Shown here: positions 35,314-44,640 of the stretch, in pieces | Layout: each line of letters starts with the position of its first letter | How positions within the stretch are numbered: the first letter of the stretch is position 1 | DNA from: JASJCL01 sp050291585 | GTDB taxonomy: Bacteria > Desulfobacterota > Desulfobacteria > Desulfobacterales > Desulfosarcinaceae | Assembly: GCA_050291585.1 (NCBI GenBank) | Contig: JBNKKA010000001.1 | Coordinates: forward strand, 1-64,000 | Direction of reading: 5' to 3' | DNA length: 64,000 bases | Made by a program: the position numbers and the translations under genes | Notes under the pieces: model-generated | Database searches by the model: none | What the model was told of the DNA's origin: nothing | What the model saw: the letters and a program-made list of their open reading frames with translations, nothing else

Positions 35314-36825
35314 ATGGCTGCTGCCAGGAAAAACCCCCGCGTCCTCGTGGTCACCCCCGAGGTCACCTATCTGCCTGACCGCATGGGCAGCTACTCCAGC
35401 TATCTGACCGCCAAAGCCGGTGGCCTGGCTGACGTGTCGGCGGCCCTGATCACTGCACTTTTCGAGCAGGGTGCCGATGTACACGTTGCCCTGCCCGATT
35501 ACCGCAGCCTCTTCTCCGACCGCTTGACCCCTTTTCTGCGCAAGGAGCAGCGGACTATCCGCAGCGTCATGCCGGACGACCGCCTCCATCTGGCCGAGGA
35601 CCGGGCATTTTTCTACCTCAACCGGGTCTACTCCAACTATTCCGGTGTAAACACCAAGCTGGCCCTGGCCTTCCAACGCGAGGTGATCAACAACATCGTC
35701 CCCCGGGTGCAGCCCGACCTGATCCACTGCAACGATTGGATGACGGGCCTGATCCCCGCCATGGCGCGCCAGATGGAGGTCCCCTGTCTGTTCACGATCC
35801 ACAACATCCACACTGTGCGGGCCATTCTGGATCATATCGAAGACCGTGGCATCGACGCCGCTTACTTCTGGCAACACCTCTACTACCAACATATGGCCAC
35901 CGAGTATGAAGCGATTCGCAGCAGCAACCCCGTCGATTTTCTGGTGAGCGGGGTCTTCGCCGCCCACTTCGTTAACACGGTTAGCCCTCGTTTTCTGGAA
36001 GAGATCGTCGCCGGTCACCATGACTTCGTGGAGCCGCCCCTGCGCCAGCAGTTGATCAACAAAGTTGAGGCGGAGTGTGCCGCCGGAATTCTCAACGCTC
36101 CTGATCCGGCCTTCAATCCGGCCAAAGACCCCCTCCTGTCGGCGCGCTACACCCCCGACATCCACCGCGAGGGCAAGCGCACCAACAAGCTCCAGCTGCA
36201 GAAAAAGCTCGGCCTGAGTGTGGATGAGAAGGCACCCATCTTCTACTGGCCATCCCGCCTAGACCCCGTACAAAAAGGTTGCGAGCTACTCGCGCAGATC
36301 TTCTACGAGGTCGTCTCGACCTATTGGAAAGACAACCTCCAGGTGGTCTTCGTGGCCACCGGAGAATACCAGCCCATCTTCCGCGACATCGTGCGCTTTC
36401 ATGACCTGTACAAACGGGTGGCGGTCTGCGACTTCAGCGAAGACCTCGAACACCTCAGCTACGGAGCGGCCGACTTTGTCCTCATGCCTTCGCGTTTCGA
36501 ACCCTGCGGCCTGCCCCAGATGATCGCCCCCATCTACGGCGCTCTCACCGTGGCCCATGACACCGGCGGGCTGCACAACACCGTGGAACACTTGAACGTG
36601 GGGACCCACAGCGGCAACGGCTTCGTCTTCAAACACTACGACGCCAGGGGGCTCTTCTGGGGTATAAGCGAGGCGATGAACTTCTATCACCAGCCAGCGA
36701 AAGCCCGCGCCGTCGAGATAGGACGCATCATGCACCAGAGCGCAGAACGCTTCACCCATCAGGTAACGGCCAAGAACTATATCGATCTGTATGAGAAGAT
36801 GCTGGACCGGCCGTTGGTGGTGTGA
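35314..36825 (+). CDS. glgA: Glycogen synthase, GT5 family
   Basis: 503 residues. The ATG at 35314 is chosen over 35302 because GGAGGGATCG directly precedes it. The N-terminal Rossmann domain has the nucleotide-sugar loop KAGGLADVSAALITAL (starch synthase KxGGL motif) and the C-terminal domain has FVLMPSRFEPCGLPQMIAPI and DTGGLHNTVEHL. It extends alpha-1,4-glucan from a nucleotide-activated glucose. No glgC (ADP-glucose pyrophosphorylase) is in the window, while galU is, so UDP-glucose could be the donor; this is inference. The sequence between (HLYYQHMATEYEAIRS) carries an insert typical of the longer deltaproteobacterial type. Confidence 0.9.
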   Translation: MAAARKNPRVLVVTPEVTYLPDRMGSYSSYLTAKAGGLADVSAALITALFEQGADVHVALPDYRSLFSDRLTPFLRKEQRTIRSVMPDDRLHLAEDRAFFYLNRVYSNYSGVNTKLALAFQREVINNIVPRVQPDLIHCNDWMTGLIPAMARQMEVPCLFTIHNIHTVRAILDHIEDRGIDAAYFWQHLYYQHMATEYEAIRSSNPVDFLVSGVFAAHFVNTVSPRFLEEIVAGHHDFVEPPLRQQLINKVEAECAAGILNAPDPAFNPAKDPLLSARYTPDIHREGKRTNKLQLQKKLGLSVDEKAPIFYWPSRLDPVQKGCELLAQIFYEVVSTYWKDNLQVVFVATGEYQPIFRDIVRFHDLYKRVAVCDFSEDLEHLSYGAADFVLMPSRFEPCGLPQMIAPIYGALTVAHDTGGLHNTVEHLNVGTHSGNGFVFKHYDARGLFWGISEAMNFYHQPAKARAVEIGRIMHQSAERFTHQVTAKNYIDLYEKMLDRPLVV

Positions 36826-36869
36826 GAGTGATGGCGCCTCCGGCAATTGATCCTGCCCGGTGACATCAC

Positions 36870-38693
36870 TTACTGGGAAGCCGTCAGATCTATGGACAGC
36901 GGGTCGCTCGCAAGACCGGCACCATCGATCATGACGATCTCCAGGGAGACCTCCGCTCTGGGATCACAATAGCTCAATTCAAGCGAACCACCGGCCCCAT
37001 CACCGTTGGCCGTCAGCCAAGTCCAGAGCCACACAACCCCATTGACTGTGACATCGGCCCCGTCACTCTCGGCTGCATCTCCATCGGGATCATCGTAGTT
37101 GAAGAAGACATTGTAAGCGTATCCGGAAAAGGTCTCGCCGCTGCTGCGGATGCAGTTATCAAAATAGCCCAGATACTCGTGCTGAATGCCGGAGATCGCC
37201 GGAGGGCTTGGCTCGAGAAGAACGGTCAGTTCATAAGCCCCGGTTTCACTTTCAAAACTCCCCACCGCCACATAATAGGTGCCTGCCGGCAGCGTCTGCT
37301 GGATTAGAAAATTCAGATTCGTATCATTGGGATCGTCATTAGAATCGATCTCGGTTCCGCTCGAATCCAGCAGCCATCCCATGGTATCCGTGCTGCCCTC
37401 GGTGTAAATGCTGACCGTACGACCGCTGCTCAACTCGAATCGGAATAGATCGGTATCGTCGCCACACTCGATCGCCCCCTGGACGGCGCTATTGGTGGAA
37501 ATCGCGACCGCGGTTGCCACCCTGTCGCCATAATCATCACCGGCGGGACACTCCGAATAATCAAACTGCAAATCGTAGGAATTGGCGTCGGACTCATCTA
37601 CCAACGCGACCCCTACATAGTATGAGGTGCCAGCATAGGTGCTGAGATCAAAAGCGATGCTTTCATTGTCATCGGTAGAGAGCGCTTCGGCTAAAAGGGT
37701 GCCATCGGAGGAGAACAGGGCGATATCGATATCGCCATCGGCATGGGTATGGTAGCAGTCCACATAGAGCCATACAACGTCAGCGTTGAGGTCAATTCGA
37801 TAGAAATCCACGCTATCTTCAGAATTGACGATACCCAATCCATCTATTTCCGATAAAAGCAGGCCCCTGCTCCCCGTGAGATCGTAGGCCGATTCCAAGG
37901 TGTCGTTTTCCTCATAAGCATCATCAGGAAGAGGCGTGAAATAAGACGACGTCGTAAAACGATAGATGTTGTCAGGGGAAAGATAACCGGTCATTCCATC
38001 AATGTTGAGGGGAATCACCCGCCACCAGTACTGAGTTTCGGGCTGGATTACATCGTTTGTGACGGTATGAGATAAATCTGGAGTGAGTTCGTCAATTATC
38101 CGAACCGAAAAGTCGGCCGACTCTGAAACCTGGAGTCGGTAGTTCGTCGCTCCAATCGTTTCATCCCAGCTGAAGGCGATGTTTTCCGGGCTGACATTGA
38201 CCGCATTATGGGCCGGCGCATGGCCAGAGGTCTCAAACCGAGAGGCGACCACCGCACCGATATCATTGACGCCACGTTGAACCGTAATACCTATTCGTTC
38301 AGCGCAGTATGTCGTCTCCTCGTTCGAATTATATCCAATAACGGTAAGTCTGTAGTTACTTCCCACCGGCACGTCGGAAAGTGTACCATGGCCACTCCAG
38401 CAGTCCCAATTCGCTTCCGGCCGCTTGGTGTTTGCGCCATTGGTAATCTGAGCGGTGACCTCGACGACCTCATTGTCGCCGTTGCCACAAACAAATCGGG
38501 GTTGAGCTGAACTGGGGCCATCATTGTCCTCCCAGATGACGCTGAAAGCGATGGACCCGACCGCATCCACATCACGGTTCCGGGAATCGGGGGTATCTGC
38601 GCAGCCAGCGAGCGCCGTGAGAAGCAGACAACCCAGAGCACCTGCACCCAACCCCCTAGACAACAACCCCAACTGCAGAAAAAGACGTCCCAT
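36870..38693 (-). CDS. Large lipoprotein with two PPC domains
   Basis: 607 residues. A signal peptide with lipobox (LLLTALAG|C, lipidated C31) anchors it to a membrane. Residues about 155-250 look like a fibronectin-type-III domain (NYRLQVSESADFSVRI, TQYWWRVIPLNIDG). Two pre-peptidase C-terminal-like domains follow (about 262-375: YEENDTLESAYDL ... DSVDFYRIDL; about 378-490: CGDDTDLFRFEL ... PAGTYYVAVGSFE). The last 110 residues are of unknown fold. No catalytic domain is seen, so it is a surface or periplasmic binding protein. It closes the left edge of the signalling island and lies downstream of the vWA-FHA gene on the same strand. Confidence 0.8.
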   Translation of the reverse strand: MGRLFLQLGLLSRGLGAGALGCLLLTALAGCADTPDSRNRDVDAVGSIAFSVIWEDNDGPSSAQPRFVCGNGDNEVVEVTAQITNGANTKRPEANWDCWSGHGTLSDVPVGSNYRLTVIGYNSNEETTYCAERIGITVQRGVNDIGAVVASRFETSGHAPAHNAVNVSPENIAFSWDETIGATNYRLQVSESADFSVRIIDELTPDLSHTVTNDVIQPETQYWWRVIPLNIDGMTGYLSPDNIYRFTTSSYFTPLPDDAYEENDTLESAYDLTGSRGLLLSEIDGLGIVNSEDSVDFYRIDLNADVVWLYVDCYHTHADGDIDIALFSSDGTLLAEALSTDDNESIAFDLSTYAGTSYYVGVALVDESDANSYDLQFDYSECPAGDDYGDRVATAVAISTNSAVQGAIECGDDTDLFRFELSSGRTVSIYTEGSTDTMGWLLDSSGTEIDSNDDPNDTNLNFLIQQTLPAGTYYVAVGSFESETGAYELTVLLEPSPPAISGIQHEYLGYFDNCIRSSGETFSGYAYNVFFNYDDPDGDAAESDGADVTVNGVVWLWTWLTANGDGAGGSLELSYCDPRAEVSLEIVMIDGAGLASDPLSIDLTASQ

Positions 38694-39166
38694 TTTTCCT
38701 CCTCAATCGCCCCACTGTCATTGACAGCCGCTAAGATTGCACCGAGAAGGACTGCCAACAGCTATTGATGTCGGATTGAGGCGGCTTTCGTCATCAGCCG
38801 CATCAAGGGAGCAGAGATCGGATCTGCGGACGATATGAGGAGATTTGAAAGCGGTGCATCCGGGCAAATCACAACTCAAGAGGTCCCGGTCAGGGGAAAA
38901 TGCGGGGAGCATACGCAGTATGCCATACGCCGCCCACATCCAGGGTCTACTATAGGCAGGTGCAGCGGCGTAAATGTCAAACCTTGGCGGTGGGCGCACT
39001 CCGTCTCAATCCAGGCGGCTAGCACCCCCGCATAGTCTGAGTATAGGTGGCTCTTAATCCGGTGTCAATCTTCGCGCTAGCACCGGGTCGCGCCTCCAGA
39101 TATGCTCCCGCGGATCTCGCAAGCAGATATCGGGAAAAGCTCGACCACCGGCGTTTGCCCTGTGCT
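38694..39166. other. Intergenic stretch with one hairpin
   Basis: 473 bases between the lipoprotein start and the vWA-FHA stop, both on the minus strand. It contains a hairpin at 38776-38806 (11-bp arms, TTGAGGCGGCT and AGCCGCATCAA, one mismatch, 9-nt loop) that would lie in the lipoprotein leader. No coding potential recognised. Confidence 0.4.
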
Positions 39167-41278
39167 TTAGTCCGCCTTCGCCACCAGTCCCGTGTGGATC
39201 GATGACAAGATGCGCCCTTGCTCATCGAACACCAGACCGAGCATATCCACCTCTCTCGGAGTCAGGAACTCGACAGACATGATCTCCACTGGATGATCCC
39301 CCTCCCCAGCCGGAACGATGGACAGACTGATCCAGGGCGTCTCCTTCCAGCCGTAGCTGATCATGCAAAGGGTGTCGCATCCGGGCTGCTGCTGGACCTC
39401 CTTATCCAGGACTGTCTCCAGAAAGCTCAAGAAGCCACCGTGGGCCTCCTCGAACCAGGCGGCGGCCTGTTGGGGCGGCACCGGCAACTGGCAGAGCTTA
39501 TATGCGATGGGTGGACGATGGAGGACGTCGCTGGCAAAGAAGGCCCCGGTTGCGTCGTCATCCAGGTGATTGCTGACCTTGGCCGCGAGGAGATTCTGGG
39601 TAAAGGGATCCAGGTAGTCCTCGACAAACTTGGCAAAGGGTGCCCCCATGCCCGCAACCTGTTCGAGCTGCCGGTTCAACACGGTGCTGAAATGGCTTCC
39701 CATCTCCTCCGCCGGCAGGGGGTTCTCCGGGGGGGGCTGTGAGAAGGATTCCGCTGGCAGGGACATGCTGGAGAGCATCACGGTTTGATCGTCCGGGATA
39801 CGATCCAGGCGCATGAAACGAAAGTCGAAATCGGCAAACTTGATCGTGTCGCCCGTCTTGAGGTGCCTGGGGACATCCGCCTCCAGGCGGATGCCATTAA
39901 CGAAGCTGCCGTTAGTGCTGCGGTAATCCTCGATCTCAAAGCAGTCGCGCTCAAAGGTGATGCAGGCGTGAAAGCCCGATATGGTCGCTTGATTGATGAC
40001 AACGTCGTTGCGCGGATCCCGACCGATGGTGGTCTGCATCTTCTCGATCAGAAGGGGGCCCTCGCCACCTGAACTGGCTTGCCCCAGGTCGATCAGCTGG
40101 GCTTCGGGAACTTTGACGGCCGGCTCATCCCCCTCCTTGGCGCCGGGGAGGAACTCGAGGATGCGGCTGGTCAAAGGCCCCCGGGCGCCTCTGAGCTTCA
40201 ACACCATGTAGAACAACACCGAGATGAGCAGCAACGCGATGATGAAAAGCGGCAGGTAGATCTTCCACATGCCCCGCAGGGCCACTGCTCCGGCCGTCTT
40301 GTCAGCTATATTCTGATTTGCCTGCTCGGCCGTCGCCCCTTCGCTCCCTGCGGTTGTCGGTGGCAGTGACTCTTCAGGCTTCCGGCTTTCGCGCTGCTGC
40401 ATGGTGGCCTCTGCGGCCGCTTCCATGGAGGCGCGCTTCTGAGCCGCCTGCTCAGCGGCCTTAGCTGCGTCAATCGCCACTATTTGATCGGCGATGGATG
40501 TAAAAGCCGCCTCCATACCGGCTGCATCGAGAGCGCGATAATAGGTGCCCTCGGTCTTCATGGCCAAGGATTGGATCAATTGAAAATCCGCATGTTCGGT
40601 AAAGGCGACCCCAAAGATGCGGATCCCCGCTTTACGGCTCTCCGCCGTCAAATCCTCCCGCAACCATCTCGTCTTCTCGGCATCCGACTGGGCCGAACCG
40701 GTGTCCACGATGCCATCGGTGAGGAAAATTATGCTCTTGGAAGCATTGTCTCTGCCATAGGTTCGCAGCTCATAAATCGCCCGCTCGATGCCAGCCGGGC
40801 TATTGGTCCGCTGTCCCCGGTAATTCACTTTCTCCAGGCTGCCTTTAAGGCGCAACATCGACTCACCGGTGGCTACTTCCAGGAGCGGCGTTATCAGGTT
40901 TGCCTGACTATCAAACAACACGATCCCGCAACGATCCTGGGCTTGGAGCTGGTCCAGAAAATGGGTGACGGCCCGTTTGGTAGTGAAATCGGGATCATTT
41001 TTTTTCATGCTCCCCGAATTGTCGATGACAAAAATAAGGTCCTTGGGGGTAGTGCTCGCTGCAGGGTTTTGTGTCGTGGGGAGTATGGTTGACAGGGCAT
41101 CTTTAGGACCACTTTTACTGGCAATATCCTGCGTGGAGGCAGCATAAGAGCCATCTGCCGAGACCTGGATGTCGGAAGCCTCGGCGAGGGGTACGACCGT
41201 CAAAGATGCCACCAGCATCCATTTCACCAAGCACAAGAGAAACCCGCTGAAACCGACAGAACAGAATCTTCTTTGCAT
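39167..41278 (-). CDS. von Willebrand A and FHA transmembrane protein
   Basis: 703 residues from the ATG at 41278, which follows AGAGGGCGAT; the upstream frame to 41329 is judged non-coding. A signal or anchor helix (10-30) leads to a vWA domain with intact MIDAS (D86, S88, S90 in VIDNSGSM; FLTDGIVDTG). After an Ala/Glu-rich linker with coiled-coil character, a membrane helix lies near 335-357 (YLPLFIIALLLISVLFYMVL). The FHA domain follows (GRDPRNDVVI, ISGFHACITF, STNGSFVNGI), and a further 220 residues have no clear match. This topology places vWA outside and phosphothreonine-binding FHA inside, ideal for reading the Ser/Thr kinase encoded nearby. Resembles T6SS Fha proteins only in the FHA domain. 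Confidence 0.85.
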   Translation of the reverse strand: MQRRFCSVGFSGFLLCLVKWMLVASLTVVPLAEASDIQVSADGSYAASTQDIASKSGPKDALSTILPTTQNPAASTTPKDLIFVIDNSGSMKKNDPDFTTKRAVTHFLDQLQAQDRCGIVLFDSQANLITPLLEVATGESMLRLKGSLEKVNYRGQRTNSPAGIERAIYELRTYGRDNASKSIIFLTDGIVDTGSAQSDAEKTRWLREDLTAESRKAGIRIFGVAFTEHADFQLIQSLAMKTEGTYYRALDAAGMEAAFTSIADQIVAIDAAKAAEQAAQKRASMEAAAEATMQQRESRKPEESLPPTTAGSEGATAEQANQNIADKTAGAVALRGMWKIYLPLFIIALLLISVLFYMVLKLRGARGPLTSRILEFLPGAKEGDEPAVKVPEAQLIDLGQASSGGEGPLLIEKMQTTIGRDPRNDVVINQATISGFHACITFERDCFEIEDYRSTNGSFVNGIRLEADVPRHLKTGDTIKFADFDFRFMRLDRIPDDQTVMLSSMSLPAESFSQPPPENPLPAEEMGSHFSTVLNRQLEQVAGMGAPFAKFVEDYLDPFTQNLLAAKVSNHLDDDATGAFFASDVLHRPPIAYKLCQLPVPPQQAAAWFEEAHGGFLSFLETVLDKEVQQQPGCDTLCMISYGWKETPWISLSIVPAGEGDHPVEIMSVEFLTPREVDMLGLVFDEQGRILSSIHTGLVAKAD

Positions 41279-41401
41279 ATCGCCCTCTATCAATGCTTCG
41301 TCGCCCGTGAATTGCAGAACGGTCATCAACCAATTGCGGCGAATCGCGCCCTCTTTTGCCAGCCGATACTCCCTACGCTACCACCTAAGCAGGCAGACGT
41401 A

Positions 41402-41417
41402 TGTGAATTGGATCACA
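41402..41417. promoter_or_regulatory. Perfect CRP-type site
   Basis: TGTGA-ATTGGA-TCACA: both half-sites match the E. coli CRP consensus exactly. It lies in the divergent region, centred about 131 bases upstream of the vWA-FHA start (minus) and about 345 bases upstream of the caspase-FGE start (plus). A Crp/Fnr family regulator is the likely binder. Confidence 0.6.
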
Positions 41418-41690
41418 AATTGAGCTAATAATTACAGGTGCCGGATACTTGTGGGGTCTGCTATCTCATTTTTATAGATCGACAATTGATCCAAGGTCAA
41501 TCAGAGAAAGCCCGCATCACGGCTGGCCGTAGACTGAGATTGGCGGATGAGGCGCTAGTGGCGGCCTCGATTTCAATCGGAACTCCAAAAAAAACGCAAA
41601 TCAACTGACCCCACTAGTTGCTCGAATTTGAGGCGATCAACAGCGTATACCGATTCGGGCAAGATGGTGAGTTCATGGTGTCATCCCTTA

Positions 41691-41719
41691 TTGATTTGAC
41701 TTCGAGCAGCGCCTATCGT
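41691..41719 (+). promoter_or_regulatory. Promoter of the caspase-FGE gene
   Basis: TTGATT, 17-nt spacer, TATCGT, with the -10 box 35 bases before the start codon. Moderate sigma-70 match. The rest of 41279-41754 shows no coding potential. Confidence 0.4.
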
Positions 41720-41754
41720 AGCAAAAGTGCATCCAATAACCAAGCAGGAGCGTC

Positions 41755-43659
41755 ATGCGAGATCACCAGCGCACAATCCGGTCACCTCATTCCATCGGAC
41801 GGGCAATTGGGTGGCTTCTGTGTGCCTTGGTACTGCTCGCCCAAACCGCTCTGGCCGAGGGGTACGACTATTTACCGCCAAAACATTTGGCGCTGGTGAT
41901 CGGTGTCTCCGATTATGCCAACTGGCCAGCCCTTCCCAGCGCCGCGGCCGATGCGCGCAAGGTGGCGAATCTGCTGGAGCAGGGTGGCTTTGCAACGATG
42001 CTGGCCGTGAATCCCGACTACAAAGCCCTGAAAAGTGCCTGGTCAAAGTTTATAATGAAAGCCAGCAGCCAGCCGAAAAGTGCCTGTCTGGTATACTATC
42101 GGGGCCATGCAGAGACCCTCATCGACGCGGACGGCGCTAAAAACGGCTGGTTGATTCCGATAGATGCGCCTTTGGCCAATCTATCCGAAAAGGCCTTTTC
42201 CCAGCGCGCCATAAAAGTGGAAAGCCTTTTGTCCGAGACTGTGGGCTTGGGTGTCCGCCATCTGCTTCTGCTCTTTGACGCCAACTTTGCCGATGACAGG
42301 CTGGTGGCAATAAAGCCGGCCCTGAGGATGCTTGGGCCAACCTGCGGGAACCCAGTGCGCCAGGCGATCATTGCCGGGAATGCCTCTGAGCCCACACCCG
42401 ACCAAAGCCAGTTCAATGCGTCTCTGGTCCGGGCCCTTACGGGGGAAGCCGACACCATCCAGGACGGCATCGTTTGCGCGACAGAATTAGCGATTTTTAT
42501 CGGCAGCCAAGTCAGCAGAGCCACCGGTGGAACGCAAAACCCACAGTACGCCCTTTATGGCTCTGAGGTCCAACGCAAGGGCGACTTTGCTTTTGAGGTG
42601 ATCCCCCCCACCCGCCAGACAGCACGCCTGTATGTGGAAACGCAACCGACCTCCGCACGAATCCGACTTTTAAACATCAAGCCGAGGTTCACCCAAGGCA
42701 TGGAACTGGAACCCGGTCGTTATCATTTGGAGGTGACGGCGCCTGGTCATCAACAGCACAATACGTGGATAAAAATCGACGCTAGCGAGGAAAAAACCGT
42801 CACGGTTCGATTGGCAAAAACTGAGAGACAATTCAGCAACGCCCTTGGAATGGTCTTTCGCTATATCCGCCCGGGTTCCTTTCAAATGGGAAGTTCAACC
42901 GGTACCTCGGTGGCGAATAAGGACGAAGCACCCCATACCGTGACGCTAACGCGCCCGTTTTACATTCAGGACAAAGAGGTAACGGTGGGTCAATACCGAC
43001 GCTTCATCGATGCCAGCGGGTATCGGAGCCAGGCGCAAGGATCGGGAGGCTGTTGGGTCAGCACAGACGGCCGGCGTTGGCGTAAAAAAGCCCAAACGGA
43101 TTGGAAAACCATAGCAAGCAGCTGGCCGACATCAGACAGCGGTGCCGATAACCTACCCGTGAGTTGCGTAACCTGGAAAGACGCCAGGGCTTTTGCAGCC
43201 TGGTTGAGCAAAACGGATGGGCACACCTACCGGCTGCCCACGGAAGCCCAGTGGGAATACGCCTGCCGCTCTGGAAATACCAACCCCTATGCCTTTGGCG
43301 ACTGCCTCACCGTCCAACAGGCCAACTTTGGTGATGTCGGTCAGATGGCGTCCACCTGTTCCCCTATCCCTAAACCGTTGCGTGGGCATCTTGTGGCTGC
43401 CGGTAGCCTATCGGAAAATGCGTGGGGCCTGCACGATATGCATGGCAATGTGGCCGAGTGGTGTCGTGATTTCTACGGCCCCTATTCAAAGGGAAACGCC
43501 AAAGACCCTCGCGGCCCTTCAGCAGGAGCAGAAAAAGTGATTCGCGGTGGACACTATCTGAGCCGCATGATTGATTGCCGCTCGGCCAAACGATCCAGCT
43601 TCCCGCCTGAGTACGCCTCCAGCGCCGTGGGATTCCGGCTGATTGCCCTGACACCTTAG
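41755..43659 (+). CDS. Pseudo-caspase fused to PEGA and FGE-sulfatase-like domains
   Basis: 634 residues with signal peptide (WLLCALVLLAQTALAEG). Residues about 43-250 are a caspase-like (C14) domain: LALVIGVSDYANWPALPSA, then ACLVYYRGHAET with the catalytic His (H118). The Cys position reads LLLFDANFADDR (N177) where active homologues have DACFSG. A PEGA-like beta domain follows (about 280-350), then an FGE/SUMF1-type domain (about 365-634: MVFRYIRPGSFQMGSS, YRLPTEAQWEYACRSG, MHGNVAEWCRDFYG, VIRGGHYLSRMIDCRSAKR). The FGE part keeps only one of the two catalytic Cys. Probably a binding or scaffold protein of the periplasm. ATG follows GCAGGAGCGTC. The next gene is 23 nt away. Confidence 0.85.
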   Translation: MRDHQRTIRSPHSIGRAIGWLLCALVLLAQTALAEGYDYLPPKHLALVIGVSDYANWPALPSAAADARKVANLLEQGGFATMLAVNPDYKALKSAWSKFIMKASSQPKSACLVYYRGHAETLIDADGAKNGWLIPIDAPLANLSEKAFSQRAIKVESLLSETVGLGVRHLLLLFDANFADDRLVAIKPALRMLGPTCGNPVRQAIIAGNASEPTPDQSQFNASLVRALTGEADTIQDGIVCATELAIFIGSQVSRATGGTQNPQYALYGSEVQRKGDFAFEVIPPTRQTARLYVETQPTSARIRLLNIKPRFTQGMELEPGRYHLEVTAPGHQQHNTWIKIDASEEKTVTVRLAKTERQFSNALGMVFRYIRPGSFQMGSSTGTSVANKDEAPHTVTLTRPFYIQDKEVTVGQYRRFIDASGYRSQAQGSGGCWVSTDGRRWRKKAQTDWKTIASSWPTSDSGADNLPVSCVTWKDARAFAAWLSKTDGHTYRLPTEAQWEYACRSGNTNPYAFGDCLTVQQANFGDVGQMASTCSPIPKPLRGHLVAAGSLSENAWGLHDMHGNVAEWCRDFYGPYSKGNAKDPRGPSAGAEKVIRGGHYLSRMIDCRSAKRSSFPPEYASSAVGFRLIALTP

Positions 43660-43682
43660 ACGTCAGAATTGAGAAAACTCGT

Positions 43683-44600
43683 ATGGGTTACCTGTTTCAT
43701 TGCCCCCAGATGGCTGAATTGGCTGAGAAGCTTGCCGCCGCGCTGCCCGACATCCATAGAGGCGACATCCATTGGCGTGACTTTGTGGATGGATTCCCCA
43801 ATCTTAAAATTCAGAATGCGAATGAGCTGCGCAACCAGAGGGTTTTCTTCCTGGCCTCCTTTGACACCCCCGCCGAAATCTTCAAACAGCTGGCGGTGAT
43901 CTACGAGCTGCCCAGGCTCTCCATCCGATCTTTGTGCGTCATCCTGCCCTTTTACCCCACCGGGACCATGGAGCGGGTGGAAAAAGAGGGCGAGATTGCC
44001 ACCGCATCCACCTTGGCGCGGATGTTATCGGCCACCCCGATTTCCAAATCAGGCCCGCTGCAGATCGTGATCTACGATATCCACGCCCTCCAGGAGCGCT
44101 TCTATTTCGAGAATACGGTTATCCCCAGACTCGAGTCGGCCATCCCGATCCTCAAACAGCGAATCCAACACCTGGATAATCTCAGCATCGTCTTCCCCGA
44201 CCAGGGGGCCAGGAAGCGCTTCGCAAGCCACTTTAGGGACTACCCCCTAGTGGTCTGCCACAAGGTCCGGGAGGGGAAAAAGCGCCTAGTGCAAATCCAG
44301 GAGGGAGCGCCCTTTGGCCGGCATGCCTTGATCATCGACGACCTGGTGATGACCGGCGGAACCCTGCTGGAATGCCAACAGGCATTGTTCAAGGCCGGTG
44401 CGACAGCAGTGAGCGCCTATGTGACCCATGGTGTCTTCCCGGATGAGAGTTGGCAAAAATTCCTGGATAAAGGCTTCGCCCACCTCTGGATGACCGATTC
44501 CTGCCCTGTCACGGCGGACCGGCTCAAGGGTGAACCGCCCTTTGAGGTGCTCTGCCTGGCTAACGCGCTGGTGGAGATCATCCGCGCGGAGCTCGGCTGA
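43683..44600 (+). CDS. Class II-like ribose-phosphate pyrophosphokinase
   Basis: 305 residues. Two phosphoribosyltransferase folds: the N-terminal half carries VYELPRLSIRSLCVILPFYP-type PRS elements, the central IYDIHALQERFYFEN motif, and FPDQGARKRF; the C-terminal half has the PRPP-binding loop HALIIDDLVMTGGTLLE. The DIHALQERFYF sequence and short loops resemble the phosphate-independent class II PRPP synthetases of plants more than the usual bacterial class I PrsA. It should make PRPP from ribose-5-phosphate and ATP in the cytosol. It follows the secreted pseudo-caspase gene by 23 nt, so they share a transcript despite different compartments. Weak ribosome site. Confidence 0.75.
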   Translation: MGYLFHCPQMAELAEKLAAALPDIHRGDIHWRDFVDGFPNLKIQNANELRNQRVFFLASFDTPAEIFKQLAVIYELPRLSIRSLCVILPFYPTGTMERVEKEGEIATASTLARMLSATPISKSGPLQIVIYDIHALQERFYFENTVIPRLESAIPILKQRIQHLDNLSIVFPDQGARKRFASHFRDYPLVVCHKVREGKKRLVQIQEGAPFGRHALIIDDLVMTGGTLLECQQALFKAGATAVSAYVTHGVFPDESWQKFLDKGFAHLWMTDSCPVTADRLKGEPPFEVLCLANALVEIIRAELG

Positions 44601-44640
44601 ACCTGAGGGTTTAGCTCGAAAAGGAAAGGCTATTACCGGA

